DNA of 64,000 bases from Chryseobacterium potabilaquae (GCF_902728265.1 NZ_CACVBR010000014.1:20806-84805); one strand, 5' to 3'. Counted from the first letter of the stretch, positions 17,015 to 26,952 are shown. The notes: a model not told the origin generated them from the letters alone. Numbers and translations are program-made.

Positions 17015-19558
17015 ATGAGGAAATTAAGTCTATCTGTTTTATTACTTGGAGCTATTTTGGTTTCTGCACAGGAAAAGGAAAAGCAGATTGAAGATGTCAT
17101 TATTGTTGGGAATCGTAATGCTAAAAGGACAAAGCTAGAAACTCTAGTCCCTGTAGATGTTATAAGTATTGAAAAGATTCAAAAATCGGCACCTCAAACA
17201 ACTGTTCAGGATCTACTGAATTATGTGATTCCATCATTCAACTCAGTTCGACAATCGGCTTCTGATGGTACAGAGCATATTGATCCCGTAACATTAAGAG
17301 GAATGGGTCCTGATCAGGTTTTAGTTCTTGTGAATGGTAAAAGAAGACATACTACATCTTTAGTTAATTATCAAAATACGGTCGGGAATGGTTCGGTAGG
17401 AACTGATTTAAGTACGATTCCTGTAATTGCTATTGATAGGATTGAAGTTTTAAGAGATGGAGCCGCAGCTCAATATGGATCTGATGCTATTGCGGGGGTA
17501 ATTAATATTATTCTTAAAAAAGATATTGGCGCTTCTGCAAGCCTAAATTATGGAATTTCAGGGAGAAATGACGGTGAAACCTACCAGGCCGGTGCCAATT
17601 ATGGAACATCTTTAGGAAAAGAGAAAAGTTATATCAATTTATCTCTTCAGTTGAATTACAGAGGAAAAACAACAAGAACGCAAAATCATGATTTGATTAT
17701 TTATGATCAATCTAATTTGGATGTGGTGAATAATAATGGGGCAATTTCTGTGAATGGGATAATGCTACCTAATGTTTCACCTATTGCATCCGGAAATTAC
17801 GGTAATTTTTTCGCTTATGATTTTGCAGATACTGGAAGCCAAATTTCTCGAGCCTATGATGATGCTTTAATGGGGCAAAATGGTTTATCCCGTAATGATT
17901 TTAATTTTCAAATTGGAGATGCCCAGATCAAACAAGCTCAGTTATTTTTCAATTCAGAATATCCTTTTAATGATCATTTTAAAATGTACTCTTTTGGAGG
18001 TTTTAGCGTTAAAGAAGGTGAGGGATTTGGCTTTAGAAGGCTTCCAAGCGAAACTTCTAATATAGTTTCCTCTATTTACCCAAATGGTTTTCAGGCAGTT
18101 TTAGCTTCGCAGGTTTATGATTTCTCATATGCAGTGGGGGCAAAGTATAACCTTAATGAATGGCAATTTGATCTAAGTAATACTTTTGGAAGTAATACCT
18201 TCAATTATAATGTTAATAATACGGTAAATGCTTCCTTGGGTTCAAAATCTCCAACTCATTTTTATGCAGGCTCTCATGGGTTTTTACAGAACACTGTTAA
18301 TTTAGATGTTTCAAAAAATATCAATAATTTAAATGTTGCTTTTGGAGGGGAATTTAGGTTTGAGCAATATGATATAAAGGCAGGGGAAGAAGCCTCCTAT
18401 GCTAGATATGATATCTTTGGAAATATAGCTACATCCTCTACACCCTCTTCTAATATAATTGGAGCGGGAGGTTCTCAATCTTTCACAGGTTTTTCACCAG
18501 ATAATGCGTTAAAAAAATCACGACGTTCGACTGCTATATATGCAGATATTTCTTACGATTTAGCTAAAAAATTAAATATTGATGCGGCTACAAGATTTGA
18601 AAATTATTCAGATTTTGGGAATACTCTAAATGGAAAATTAGCTTTGCGATATGAATTTATAAAAAACTATGCGATCAGAGGGGCAATAGGAACTGGGTTT
18701 AGGGCTCCTTCCTTACAGCAACAGTACTTTAATAACTCTTATGCAGATATTTCTACTTCAGGAATTGGGATTGTAAAGAAAGGTATTTTTACCAATGAAA
18801 GTAAAGCTGCCGAGGTTCTAGGTTTTGATAAATTAAAACAGGAAACTTCTGTGAATGGAAGTGTCGGGTTTACTTTAAAGCCTATAAAAGGACTGTTCAT
18901 TACATTAGATGGGTATTGGATTAAAGTCAAAGATAGAATTGTGATTACCAGTAATATTACTGATTCTAAGCTCAAAGACCCAACAATTGTGGGAGAAGGA
19001 AATGAGGTAGAAAGTGCTCGTTTTTTTACCAATGCTGTAGATACAGAAACGAAAGGTGTTGACTTAGTGATTTCGTATGATTGGAAGTTGGCAGGAGGCA
19101 ACTTAAATGTGAATCTTGCCGGAAATTATACGGAAACCAAAATTACAGATTTCCATTTTCCTACCAACTTACAGACTCCACAGACTGATTTTTTTGGACC
19201 TGATCAAGTCAATATCATAGAATCTCTTTCCCCGAAAACAAAAGCGACACTAGGGCTGAATTACGGGGTCGGAAAGTTTAATTTTATGATACGAAATACC
19301 TACTTTGGCAAAGTCATAAGAGATGGGTATCCTTTTGGAGGTGTTCAGCAGTTTTCTCCAAAAGTAGTAACGGATGCTAGTATTGGATATGACATTACGA
19401 AAAATATAAATCTGACTGTGGGTGCCAATAATATTTTTGATATCTTTCCGGATTTACAGATCTACGAAAATTCCTATTATGGAGTTTTTAAATATGCACC
19501 AGTACAAATGGGGGCATTAGGAAGTTATTTTTTTGGAAGACTTAATTTTACTTTTTAA
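17015..19558 (+). CDS. TonB-dependent outer membrane receptor under SAM-riboswitch control
   Basis: 847 residues. The signal peptide is cut after VSA (about residue 18), followed by a TonB-box-like EKQIEDVIIVG. The plug domain runs to about residue 165, with DPVTLRGMGPDQVLVLVNGK and RIEVLRDGAAAQYGSDAIAG typical. The rest is a 22-strand-type barrel ending in the outer membrane C-terminal signature RLNFTF. There is no N-terminal carboxypeptidase-like (SusC) domain, so it is a classic single-component receptor. With the upstream SAM riboswitch and the permease 6 bases after its stop, uptake of methionine or a sulfur-bearing precursor across the outer membrane is the likely role (inference). Other compounds linked to SAM metabolism are not excluded. 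Confidence 0.92.
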   Translation: MRKLSLSVLLLGAILVSAQEKEKQIEDVIIVGNRNAKRTKLETLVPVDVISIEKIQKSAPQTTVQDLLNYVIPSFNSVRQSASDGTEHIDPVTLRGMGPDQVLVLVNGKRRHTTSLVNYQNTVGNGSVGTDLSTIPVIAIDRIEVLRDGAAAQYGSDAIAGVINIILKKDIGASASLNYGISGRNDGETYQAGANYGTSLGKEKSYINLSLQLNYRGKTTRTQNHDLIIYDQSNLDVVNNNGAISVNGIMLPNVSPIASGNYGNFFAYDFADTGSQISRAYDDALMGQNGLSRNDFNFQIGDAQIKQAQLFFNSEYPFNDHFKMYSFGGFSVKEGEGFGFRRLPSETSNIVSSIYPNGFQAVLASQVYDFSYAVGAKYNLNEWQFDLSNTFGSNTFNYNVNNTVNASLGSKSPTHFYAGSHGFLQNTVNLDVSKNINNLNVAFGGEFRFEQYDIKAGEEASYARYDIFGNIATSSTPSSNIIGAGGSQSFTGFSPDNALKKSRRSTAIYADISYDLAKKLNIDAATRFENYSDFGNTLNGKLALRYEFIKNYAIRGAIGTGFRAPSLQQQYFNNSYADISTSGIGIVKKGIFTNESKAAEVLGFDKLKQETSVNGSVGFTLKPIKGLFITLDGYWIKVKDRIVITSNITDSKLKDPTIVGEGNEVESARFFTNAVDTETKGVDLVISYDWKLAGGNLNVNLAGNYTETKITDFHFPTNLQTPQTDFFGPDQVNIIESLSPKTKATLGLNYGVGKFNFMIRNTYFGKVIRDGYPFGGVQQFSPKVVTDASIGYDITKNINLTVGANNIFDIFPDLQIYENSYYGVFKYAPVQMGALGSYFFGRLNFTF

Positions 19559-19564
19559 TAAAAA

Positions 19565-20866
19565 ATGAGCATTTCTTCACATCATCAGATTGGTTGGAAA
19601 ACAGCTGTGGCCATTGTGATTTCGAATATGATCGGAACAGGTATTTTTACCACTTTAGGATTTCAATTAGTAGATATTACCAATACATATAGTATATTTC
19701 TGCTATGGGGAATAGGCGGTGTGCTGGCCTTATTTGGTGCGTTTTGCTATGCAGAGTTGGGTTCTCATTTCAAAGGAAATGGGGGTGATTTTATTTATTT
19801 AAAAGAAACATACCATCCTTTGTTAGGCTATTTGATAAGCTGGATATCTTTAATTATCGGTTTTTCTGCCCCGGTTGCCTTGGCTGCCTTGGCCATGTCA
19901 AAGTATCTCTCGGTATTTAATTATACTTTTGAAAATGGATTTGCAATTATTGTAATTTTTTTAGTCGCTATATCTTTGTCTTTTAGTGTAAAAACGTCGA
20001 GTAAATTTCATAATTTTTTTACTTTTATTAAAATAGCGTTTATTATTATTTTGATAGTTTTAGGAGTGGGACTTTCTCAGCCTATAACAGACGGAAGCTT
20101 GAACTTTAGTAACGATTGGCAAAAAGAAATTATGCTTCCTGCATTTGCAACCTCTTTAGTATTTGTAACGTATTCATATACAGGATGGAATTCAGCTTCT
20201 TATATAGCGGGAGAAATTAAAGATGTTCAAAAAAATCTTCCTAAATCATTGATTATAGGGACCATTTTTGTAACAGTCTGTTATATTATGATCAATTTTA
20301 TTATGTTGAAGCATGCTACTTTACATCAATTATCTGGAAAAGAAGATGTGATGGGAGAGGCGGCCAATAATATGTTTGGACATTTTTTTGGAAAAGTGGT
20401 AAATGTTTTTATTGCGCTACAGTTGATAGCAACAATTAGTGGTTATTTATGGGTAGGCTCAAGATTGACTCAAGCTTTTGCTAAAGAAAATAAACTATGG
20501 AAATCTTTATCCACCAATAATAAAAAAGGAATTCCGGTACGAGCTATTTTTGCTCATGCAGCTATTGCGGCATTGATTATTTTGACAGGTAGCTTTAAAG
20601 AAATATTTATTTATACCTCATTTATTCTTCAATTATTTGCAAGTCTAGCAATTTCTACGGCATACTTTCTTAAAAAAGAAGATAGAAAAATATTTAAATC
20701 AAATTTATTCTACGTTTTTCCTACCGTATTTCTTCTTTTTAGCATATATATACTATATTTTACCCTTGTGCATAACCCTAAAGAGAGTTTTCTGGGGTTG
20801 GGAATTGTAGTAGTAGGGATTATTTTGTATTGGATTGATAGAAAGCTTTCTAAATCAGTACCCTAA
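19565..20866 (+). CDS. APC superfamily amino acid permease, riboswitch operon
   Basis: 433 residues with about 12 membrane spans. The first helix carries the APC substrate-site motif SNMIGTGIFTTLG, and the third region ALFGAFCYAELG and NGGDFIYLKE are typical. It begins 6 bases after the TonB receptor stop and should be co-transcribed under the SAM-I riboswitch. This makes it the likely inner-membrane step for the same substrate, probably methionine or a related amino acid. Specificity is inferred from regulation only; sequence alone gives no more than amino acid permease. Confidence 0.88.
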   Translation: MSISSHHQIGWKTAVAIVISNMIGTGIFTTLGFQLVDITNTYSIFLLWGIGGVLALFGAFCYAELGSHFKGNGGDFIYLKETYHPLLGYLISWISLIIGFSAPVALAALAMSKYLSVFNYTFENGFAIIVIFLVAISLSFSVKTSSKFHNFFTFIKIAFIIILIVLGVGLSQPITDGSLNFSNDWQKEIMLPAFATSLVFVTYSYTGWNSASYIAGEIKDVQKNLPKSLIIGTIFVTVCYIMINFIMLKHATLHQLSGKEDVMGEAANNMFGHFFGKVVNVFIALQLIATISGYLWVGSRLTQAFAKENKLWKSLSTNNKKGIPVRAIFAHAAIAALIILTGSFKEIFIYTSFILQLFASLAISTAYFLKKEDRKIFKSNLFYVFPTVFLLFSIYILYFTLVHNPKESFLGLGIVVVGIILYWIDRKLSKSVP

Positions 20867-20894
20867 AGAGCTTTTAATTTGAATTAATAATTCT

Positions 20895-20902
20895 TATCTT
20901 TG
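20895..20902 (+). promoter_or_regulatory. -7 promoter box upstream of prfA
   Basis: TATCTTTG fits TAnnTTTG and ends 19 bases before the prfA ATG. Confidence 0.55.
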
Positions 20903-20921
20903 CAGCCACAAAATTTTCAGA

Positions 20922-22007
20922 ATGTCTAAATCATTAATTCCAAAATTAGAAGCTATAAAACAACGATATAATGAGGTTGCAGATCTTATTATCCAGCCTG
21001 ATATTATTTCAGATCAAAAAAGATATTCTTCTTTGAACAAAGAATATAGTGATTTGGGGAAGATTGTAAAAGTGTATGATCAATATAAATCCGCTTTAGA
21101 TACTATTGAAGAATCTGAAGAGATCATTGCAGATGGCTCAGATAAAGATTTGGCAGATTTAGCTAAACTGGAGAAGTTGGAAGCCCAAGAGAAACTTCCT
21201 GGATTGGAAGAAGATCTAAAAGTACTATTAATACCTAAAGATCCTGCAGATGATAAAAATGTGATTGTAGAATTACGTGCAGGAACAGGAGGAGATGAAG
21301 CCGCTATTTTTGTGGAGGATATTTATAGAATGTACAGCATGTATTTCAAAACCAAAGGGTGGAGACATGAAGTAACTGATTCTAATGAAGCCGCAAAAGG
21401 ATATAAAGAATTGATCATGAAAGTAGAAGGTGAAGGTGTGTATGGGATCATGAAATTTGAATCAGGCGTTCATCGTGTACAACGTGTTCCTGAAACAGAA
21501 TCTCAAGGGAGAGTGCATACTTCTGCTATTACAATTGCTGTGTTACCTGAAGCAGAAGAAGTTGATTTTGAATTAAATCCTGCAGATATTGAAATGCAAA
21601 CTTCACGTTCAGGAGGAGCTGGGGGACAGAATGTAAACAAGGTTGAAACAAAAGTTCAATTGACCCATAAACCTTCGGGATTAGTAGTTGTTTGTCAGCA
21701 GGCCCGTTCTCAGTTGGCAAACCGTGAATTGGCAATGGAAATGTTGAGGACAAAGCTATATGATATCGAGTTGCAAAAAGTTCAGGGAGATATTGCTGCC
21801 CAACGTAAATCAATGGTTTCTACAGGAGACCGTTCTGCAAAAATTAAAACCTATAATTATCCACAAGGGAGAGTTACTGATCATAGAATCAATAAATCGA
21901 TGTATAATTTAGATGCCTATATGAACGGAGATATTTCCGAAATGATAGATGCTGTAATCATGGCAGAAAATGCAGAAAAAATGAAAGGAGAAGAAGATAA
22001 CTATTAA
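20922..22007 (+). CDS. prfA: peptide chain release factor 1
   Basis: 361 residues, the standard RF1 length. It reads UAA and UAG stop codons and triggers peptide release. The peptidyl-transferase motif is G234-G235-Q236 within [14 protein letters not shown]. The stop-codon reading motif PxT is present as PET in [17 protein letters not shown]2 would have SPF. It has its own -7 box and a strong terminator, so it is a single-gene unit. A second GGQ protein, PrfH, lies 7 kb downstream and is clearly different. Confidence 0.96.
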   Translation: MSKSLIPKLEAIKQRYNEVADLIIQPDIISDQKRYSSLNKEYSDLGKIVKVYDQYKSALDTIEESEEIIADGSDKDLADLAKLEKLEAQEKLPGLEEDLKVLLIPKDPADDKNVIVELRAGTGGDEAAIFVEDIYRMYSMYFKTKGWRHEVTDSNEAAKGYKELIMKVEGEGVYGIMKFESGVHRVQRVPETESQGRVHTSAITIAVLPEAEEVDFELNPADIEMQTSRSGGAGGQNVNKVETKVQLTHKPSGLVVVCQQARSQLANRELAMEMLRTKLYDIELQKVQGDIAAQRKSMVSTGDRSAKIKTYNYPQGRVTDHRINKSMYNLDAYMNGDISEMIDAVIMAENAEKMKGEEDNY

Positions 22008-22032
22008 AATATATCTTCTTTTAAAATAAAGC

Positions 22033-22066
22033 AAAAAGTGACTGAGTTTCCAGTCACTTTTTTTAT
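22033..22066 (+). terminator. terminator after prfA
   Basis: A perfect 12-base-pair stem (22033-22044 with 22051-22062), loop AGTTTC, then a T run. Confidence 0.88.
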
Positions 22067-22080
22067 TTCAATACTTTGCT

Positions 22081-22088
22081 TATTTTTG
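22081..22088 (+). promoter_or_regulatory. -7 promoter box upstream of the prolyl oligopeptidase
   Basis: TATTTTTG fits TAnnTTTG and ends 16 bases before the ATG at 22105. Confidence 0.5.
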
Positions 22089-22104
22089 ATAAAAACAATT
22101 CAGC

Positions 22105-24210
22105 ATGAATTTTAGAACTACCTTATTAACAGCTGGAGTCTTATTCTCAGCAACTTTTTATTCTCAAAAAATGAATTATCCTAAAGCATTAAAAGGAAAC
22201 CAAATAGATACTTATTTTGATACTGCTGTGGCAGATCCATTCAGAGATTTGGAAAATGATTCTCAAACTACTAAAAAATGGGTTGATGAAGAAGTGAATT
22301 ATACACAAAACTACCTTTCGAAAATCCCATTTAGAGATAAGATCAAAAATCAATTGAAAGATATCTGGAATTATGAAAAAATTACGGCACCTTTCAAAGA
22401 AGGAGATTATACATATTATTACAAAAATGACGGTCTTCAAGCACAGTCTGTTTTATACAGAACACACAATAAAGCAAAAACAACAGAAGTATTTTTAGAT
22501 CCAAATAAATTTTCGGAAAAAGGAACCACATCACTTTCTCAGTTGTCATTTAATAAAAAAGGAAATCTAGCAGCTTATTCTATTTCAGAGGGAGGGAGTG
22601 ATTGGAATAAAATCATTATTATTGATGCCATTACCAAAAAGCAGATGGATGCTACTTTAATAGATGTGAAATTCAGTGGAATTGCATGGAAAGGTGATGA
22701 AGGTTTCTACTATTCAAGCTATGATAAGCCCAAAGAAGGAACAGTTCTTTCAGGAATGACAGATAAGCATAAAGTATATTTTCATAAGCTAGGAACTAAG
22801 CAGTCTGAAGATGTCCTTATTTTTGGAGGAGATCAGACTCCAAGACGATATTTAGGAGCATCTGTTTCTGAAGATCAAAGGTATTTAATTATTTCTGCAG
22901 CTAATGCAACCAATGGAAATGAATTATATATAAAGGATTTAAAAAATAATAGTAAAGATTTTGTCCAAATCGTGAAGGGATTTGATGTGAATGCAGATAT
23001 TGTAGATACTCAGGGTGATGATCTTTTTATTTTTACAGATTTGAAAGCTCCAAATATGCGTTTGGTAAAAGCAAATATTAATAATCCGTCTCCTGAAAAT
23101 TGGAAAGATGTAGTTCCTGAAACTGAAAATGTATTAGGTGTTTCCTCTGGAGGAGGATCTTTTTTCGCAACTTATATGATTGATGCTATTGATCAGGTAA
23201 AGCAATATGATAAAACAGGGAAACTGATTAGAGAAATTGCTCTTCCGGGTAAAGGAAATATAAGTGGATTTGGAGGAAAAGAAACTGAAAAAGAACTTTA
23301 TTTTTCGTTTACTAATTATATTACTCCTGGAACAATTTATAAAATTAATGCAGATACAGGAAAGTCTGAGGTGTATCAAAGACCTAAAGTAAAGTTCAAT
23401 ACTGATGATTATATTTCCGAGCAGGTATTTTATACATCGAAAGATGGAACAAAAATTCCGATGATGATCAATTATAAAAAGGGAACAAAATTAGACGGGA
23501 AAAATCCTACCATATTATATTCATATGGCGGATTTAATATCAGTTTGCAGCCGTCTTTTTCTGTTGTGAATGCTATTTGGATGGAAAATGGAGGTATTTA
23601 TGCTGTCCCTAATATCCGTGGAGGAGGAGAGTATGGGAAGAATTGGCATGATGCCGGAACGAAAATGCAAAAGAAAAATGTATTTGAAGATTTTATTGCA
23701 GCGGGTGAATATTTACAAAGTAACGGATATACTTCAAAGGAATATATGGCTCTTTCTGGAAGATCAAATGGAGGTTTGTTAGTAGGTGCAACTATGACGA
23801 TGCGTCCGGATTTAGCAAAGGTGGCGTTCCCTGGAGTAGGGGTATTGGATATGTTGAGATATAATAAATTTACAGCTGGAGCAGGATGGTCATATGATTA
23901 TGGAACCGCAGAAGATAGCAAGGAAATGTTTAACTATCTTAAATCATATTCACCTGTTCATAATGTGAAAGCCAATACATGCTACCCTTCAACAATGATT
24001 ATCACAAGTGATCATGATGATAGAGTAGTACCTGCACATTCTTTTAAATTTGGAGCAGAATTGCAAGAAAAGCAATCATGTAATAACCCGGTTCTATTAA
24101 GGATTGAGAAAAATGCAGGACATGGAGCCGGAAGATCAACAGAGCAAGTTATTAGTGAAAATGCAGACTTGATTTCTTTTGCTTTGTACGAAATGGGTAT
24201 TAAGATTTAA
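22105..24210 (+). CDS. secreted prolyl oligopeptidase, S9A family
   Basis: 701 residues with a signal peptide (cut near FYSQK, about residue 21), so it acts in the periplasm or outside. Residues about 25-410 form the seven-bladed propeller that limits substrates to short peptides. The alpha/beta hydrolase part holds the catalytic triad: S554 in SGRSNGGLL, the Asp in DHDDRVVPAHS (636-646) and H673 in AGHGAGRS. The length and motifs match the well-known Elizabethkingia/Flavobacterium prolyl endopeptidases that cut after proline. It is monocistronic, with its own -7 box and terminator. Confidence 0.94.
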   Translation: MNFRTTLLTAGVLFSATFYSQKMNYPKALKGNQIDTYFDTAVADPFRDLENDSQTTKKWVDEEVNYTQNYLSKIPFRDKIKNQLKDIWNYEKITAPFKEGDYTYYYKNDGLQAQSVLYRTHNKAKTTEVFLDPNKFSEKGTTSLSQLSFNKKGNLAAYSISEGGSDWNKIIIIDAITKKQMDATLIDVKFSGIAWKGDEGFYYSSYDKPKEGTVLSGMTDKHKVYFHKLGTKQSEDVLIFGGDQTPRRYLGASVSEDQRYLIISAANATNGNELYIKDLKNNSKDFVQIVKGFDVNADIVDTQGDDLFIFTDLKAPNMRLVKANINNPSPENWKDVVPETENVLGVSSGGGSFFATYMIDAIDQVKQYDKTGKLIREIALPGKGNISGFGGKETEKELYFSFTNYITPGTIYKINADTGKSEVYQRPKVKFNTDDYISEQVFYTSKDGTKIPMMINYKKGTKLDGKNPTILYSYGGFNISLQPSFSVVNAIWMENGGIYAVPNIRGGGEYGKNWHDAGTKMQKKNVFEDFIAAGEYLQSNGYTSKEYMALSGRSNGGLLVGATMTMRPDLAKVAFPGVGVLDMLRYNKFTAGAGWSYDYGTAEDSKEMFNYLKSYSPVHNVKANTCYPSTMIITSDHDDRVVPAHSFKFGAELQEKQSCNNPVLLRIEKNAGHGAGRSTEQVISENADLISFALYEMGIKI

Positions 24211-24237
24211 AATAATATACAACAATTAATCAATATC

Positions 24238-24270
24238 AAATCCGGAGGAATTTTTCTTCGGATTTTTCTT
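24238..24270 (+). terminator. terminator after the prolyl oligopeptidase gene
   Basis: A 10-base-pair stem (24238-24247 with 24256-24265, one G-T pair) followed by TTTTTCTTTT-like sequence. Confidence 0.8.
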
Positions 24271-24418
24271 TTCCCATTCAATGAATTGGAGATTATCTAT
24301 TTGTACCTATTAAAATAAAAAGAAGTCTATTTTAACATTTATACAATCAGGTTATTACTCTGCCTTAGTTGTTATTCTAAAAATCCGTAATTTTAGCCAT
24401 CTAATAAATCTGAAGATT

Positions 24419-26536
24419 ATGAGAAGAGAAGTTAAAAATAAAACTCCTCAATTTAATATAACTGAAAAAGAATCGGAAAACTATTATTTCGAGAAAGATG
24501 GTCTCCAACTTAAAACTTCCTATCAAGAAAAAGATACAAAAAATAGGGATTTGACACATACTGTGTCGGGAATTGAGCCTTATTTAAGAGGTCCCTATTC
24601 TACCATGTATGTTCAGAAACCTTGGACAATTCGCCAGTATGCGGGATTTTCAACGGCAGAGGAATCAAATGCTTTTTATAGAAGGAATTTAGCTGCTGGG
24701 CAAAAAGGACTTTCTGTAGCTTTTGACTTAGCAACGCATAGAGGATATGATTCAGACCACGCAAGAGTGATGGGAGATGTAGGGAAGGCAGGTGTTGCTA
24801 TTGATTCTGTGGAGGACATGAAAATCTTGTTTAATGAAATTCCATTAGATCAGATTTCAGTATCCATGACAATGAATGGAGCGGTTCTTCCTATTTTATC
24901 ATTTTATATAGTTGCTGCGGAAGAGCAGGGAGTAAAACAGAACTTACTTTCGGGCACGATACAGAATGATATTCTGAAGGAGTTTATGGTGAGAAATACG
25001 TATATCTATCCACCAACTCCATCCATGAAAATTATCGCAGATATTTTTGAATATACTTCTCGAAACATTCCAAAATTTAATTCTATTTCTATTTCTGGCT
25101 ATCATATGCAAGAGGCAGGAGCGACTCCTGTTTTAGAAATGGCTTATACCCTTGCGGATGGGTTAGAATATGTGCGAACGGGAATAAAAGCCGGAATGAA
25201 TGTTGACGATTTTGCTCCAAGATTATCCTTTTTCTGGGCAATTGGGATGAACCACTTTATGGAAATTGCCAAAATGCGTGCCGCTAGATATATTTGGGCA
25301 ACTCTATTGAAACAGTTCAATCCTCAAAATCCTAAATCTTTAGCTTTAAGGACTCATTCTCAAACTTCTGGTTGGTCACTGACAGAGCAAGAGCCTTTTA
25401 ATAATATTACAAGAACTGCGATTGAAGCATTATCTTCTGCTTTAGGAGGAACACAATCTTTGCATACTAATGCTTTAGACGAAGCAATAGCACTTCCTAC
25501 GGATTATTCAGCTAAAATAGCGAGAAATACACAGATCATTCTTCAACAAGAAAGTGGGATATGTGATGTGGTAGATCCAATGGGGGGAAGTAATTTGATA
25601 GAAAGCCTCACCCAACAAATGATTGAAGAAGCGATGAAGTATATCGATGAAGTAGAGAAAGAAGGAGGAATGACAAAAGCGATAGAAGCTGGAATCCCAA
25701 AAATGAGAATTGAGGAGGCAGCTGCTAAAAAGCAAGCTAAAATAGATAGTGGAGAGGAATTTATTATTGGGGTCAACTCTTTTAAATCTTCCTTAAAACA
25801 AGAGGAAATTGAAATATTAGATATTGATAATACGGAAGTACGTAGGAAGCAAATCGAGAGATTAAATACAATCAAAGAATCGAGAAACTCAGAAAAAGTC
25901 AATGAAATTTTGGAGAGAATTAGGGAGTGTGCGAAGTCTGGCAAGGGAAATCTGTTAGAACTATGTATTGAAGCCGCAAGAAGGAGAGTTACCTTGGGAG
26001 AGATGAGTGATGCTATGGAAGAAAGTTTCGGTAGATATAAAGCCAATATTAAAACAATATCTGGAGTATATGCTATGAATGCAGGGAAAAATGAATATTT
26101 TGAAAAAGCACTTCTCCTTACTCAGAAATTTGAGGAAGAAGAAGGACGCCGCCCAAGATTAATGGTAGCAAAAATGGGACAGGATGGTCATGATAGAGGT
26201 GCAAAAGTAGTTGCAACAGCATTTGCAGATATGGGATTTGATGTGGATGTTGCACCATTATTTCAAACCCCGGAAGAAGTGGCGAAGCAGGCAGTTGAAA
26301 ATGACATTCATATTTTAGGGGTTTCTTCTTTAGCAGCTGGACATAAAACGTTGGTCCCTCAGGTGGTGGAAGAATTAAAAAAACTAGGTGCGGATGATAT
26401 TACGATCGTAGTTGGGGGAGTTATTCCTCAGCAAGACTATGAGTTTCTGTATGCTAACGGTGCAGATTTTATTTTTGGTCCGGGAACCAATCTTCCAAAA
26501 TGTGCAGTAGATATTTTGGAGAAATTTTTACAATAG
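24419..26536 (+). CDS. methylmalonyl-CoA mutase, catalytic (large) chain
   Basis: 705 residues. It interconverts succinyl-CoA and (R)-methylmalonyl-CoA with adenosylcobalamin. The N-terminal barrel contains [39 protein letters not shown] and the [13 protein letters not shown] stretch. The C-terminal B12 domain has D-x-H-x-x-G as DGHDRG with axial ligand H591, and later GGVIPQQDY. Bacteroidota usually have a heterodimer with a smaller non-catalytic chain encoded next door; none is adjacent here. Its chaperone GTPase MeaB is 8 kb downstream. I looked for a cobalamin riboswitch upstream and saw none. Confidence 0.94.
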   Translation: MRREVKNKTPQFNITEKESENYYFEKDGLQLKTSYQEKDTKNRDLTHTVSGIEPYLRGPYSTMYVQKPWTIRQYAGFSTAEESNAFYRRNLAAGQKGLSVAFDLATHRGYDSDHARVMGDVGKAGVAIDSVEDMKILFNEIPLDQISVSMTMNGAVLPILSFYIVAAEEQGVKQNLLSGTIQNDILKEFMVRNTYIYPPTPSMKIIADIFEYTSRNIPKFNSISISGYHMQEAGATPVLEMAYTLADGLEYVRTGIKAGMNVDDFAPRLSFFWAIGMNHFMEIAKMRAARYIWATLLKQFNPQNPKSLALRTHSQTSGWSLTEQEPFNNITRTAIEALSSALGGTQSLHTNALDEAIALPTDYSAKIARNTQIILQQESGICDVVDPMGGSNLIESLTQQMIEEAMKYIDEVEKEGGMTKAIEAGIPKMRIEEAAAKKQAKIDSGEEFIIGVNSFKSSLKQEEIEILDIDNTEVRRKQIERLNTIKESRNSEKVNEILERIRECAKSGKGNLLELCIEAARRRVTLGEMSDAMEESFGRYKANIKTISGVYAMNAGKNEYFEKALLLTQKFEEEEGRRPRLMVAKMGQDGHDRGAKVVATAFADMGFDVDVAPLFQTPEEVAKQAVENDIHILGVSSLAAGHKTLVPQVVEELKKLGADDITIVVGGVIPQQDYEFLYANGADFIFGPGTNLPKCAVDILEKFLQ

Positions 26537-26576
26537 TTTATTGGTGAAAATAATGAACTTTTATCCTAAAATACAT

Positions 26577-26607
26577 AAGTCTGGATGTTCTATTCAGACT
26601 TTTTTTA
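26577..26607 (+). terminator. terminator after methylmalonyl-CoA mutase
   Basis: A 9-base-pair stem (26577-26585 with 26593-26601, one G-T pair) followed by T7. Confidence 0.82.
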
Positions 26608-26628
26608 TCAATTCTGCAAAAAAATAAT

Positions 26629-26657
26629 TTGATTATTAAAAAATAAGTGTACCTTTG
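26629..26657 (+). promoter_or_regulatory. promoter of the leader/attenuator transcript
   Basis: TTG at 26629-26631 (-33) and TACCTTTG at 26650-26657 (-7, exact TAnnTTTG) are 18 bases apart. It starts a transcript that contains a leader peptide and attenuator ahead of the RtcB cassette. Confidence 0.75.
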
Positions 26658-26690
26658 CTCCTGAAAATCAAGTTTAATCATTAAAAAACA

Positions 26691-26832
26691 ACGAAGCAAT
26701 GTTCAAAATAACATCTATTTCTACAGTTGGATTGCCACTTTTGGTGGTGAGGCTTCGTGGTTTGATACACTCTTAGAATAACAGTATAACGAAATATCAC
26801 AACCCGAAGTCGTAGGATTTCGGGTTTTTTAT
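26691..26832 (+). promoter_or_regulatory. transcription attenuator with three mutually exclusive pairings
   Basis: Four segments can be read. Segment 1 ACGAAGC (26691-26697) pairs with segment 2 GCTTCGT (26752-26758). Segment 2, extended (26751-26762), pairs instead with segment 3 (26801-26811): 11 pairs around one bulged T at 26758. Segment 3 AACCCGAA (26801-26808) also pairs with segment 4 TTCGGGTT (26819-26826), which is followed by T's, forming a terminator. This 1:2, 2:3, 3:4 layout with a leader peptide across segments 1-2 is that of ribosome-controlled attenuators. The next gene, rtcB, starts 259 bases beyond the T run, so whether it is the controlled gene is inference. Confidence 0.7.
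26699..26776 (+). CDS. putative 25-residue leader peptide
   Basis: ATG at 26699 to TAG at 26774-26776. The peptide starts MFKITSISTVG and then has GLPLLVVRLRGLIHS, dense in Leu, Val and Ile with two Arg. It starts one base after attenuator segment 1 and runs through segment 2, ending 24 bases before the terminator stem. This arrangement is what leader peptides of amino acid operons show; the residue bias would suggest branched-chain amino acids, yet no such biosynthetic gene follows. Either it now serves the RtcB cassette or it was separated from its original operon. Confidence 0.6.
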   Translation: MFKITSISTVGLPLLVVRLRGLIHS

Positions 26833-26883
26833 TGCGCAATATTTCAAACTCAGGTTTCCCCGAAATCTTTTTAATAATAATTT

Positions 26884-26952
26884 GGAGCTATTTCCCGCTT
26901 TCTGTTACAATCTTTTTTTTCAAAAAAGGATTTTCACGACAATCGGGGCTAG
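26884..26952 (+). repeat. structured intergenic element (possible flavobacterial multi-copy repeat)
   Basis: The element starts GGAGCTATTTCCCG (26884-26897) and ends CGGGGCTAG (26944-26952). The outer arms pair as AGC+CCCG with CGGG+GCT around a bulge, and an inner hairpin pairs AATC plus a T run with an A run plus GGATT (about 26909-26932). From memory, sequences with this GGAGCTATTTCCCG...GGGGCTAG frame recur between genes in flavobacterial genomes; I cannot verify copy number or an Rfam family (Flavo-1 is one candidate) from this window. Bases 26833-26883 and 26953-27005 show nothing else that I can support. Confidence 0.45.

Noticed and set aside
24271..24418. Possible cobalamin riboswitch before methylmalonyl-CoA mutase
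   Set aside because: No B12-box-like core or suitable helices could be read in the 208-base gap; only a terminator and AT-rich DNA.
25543..26046. A 167-codon minus-strand open frame inside methylmalonyl-CoA mutase
   Set aside because: It lies fully within a well-conserved catalytic gene, has a Ser/Leu/Ile-rich composition typical of antisense shadows, and has no family features.
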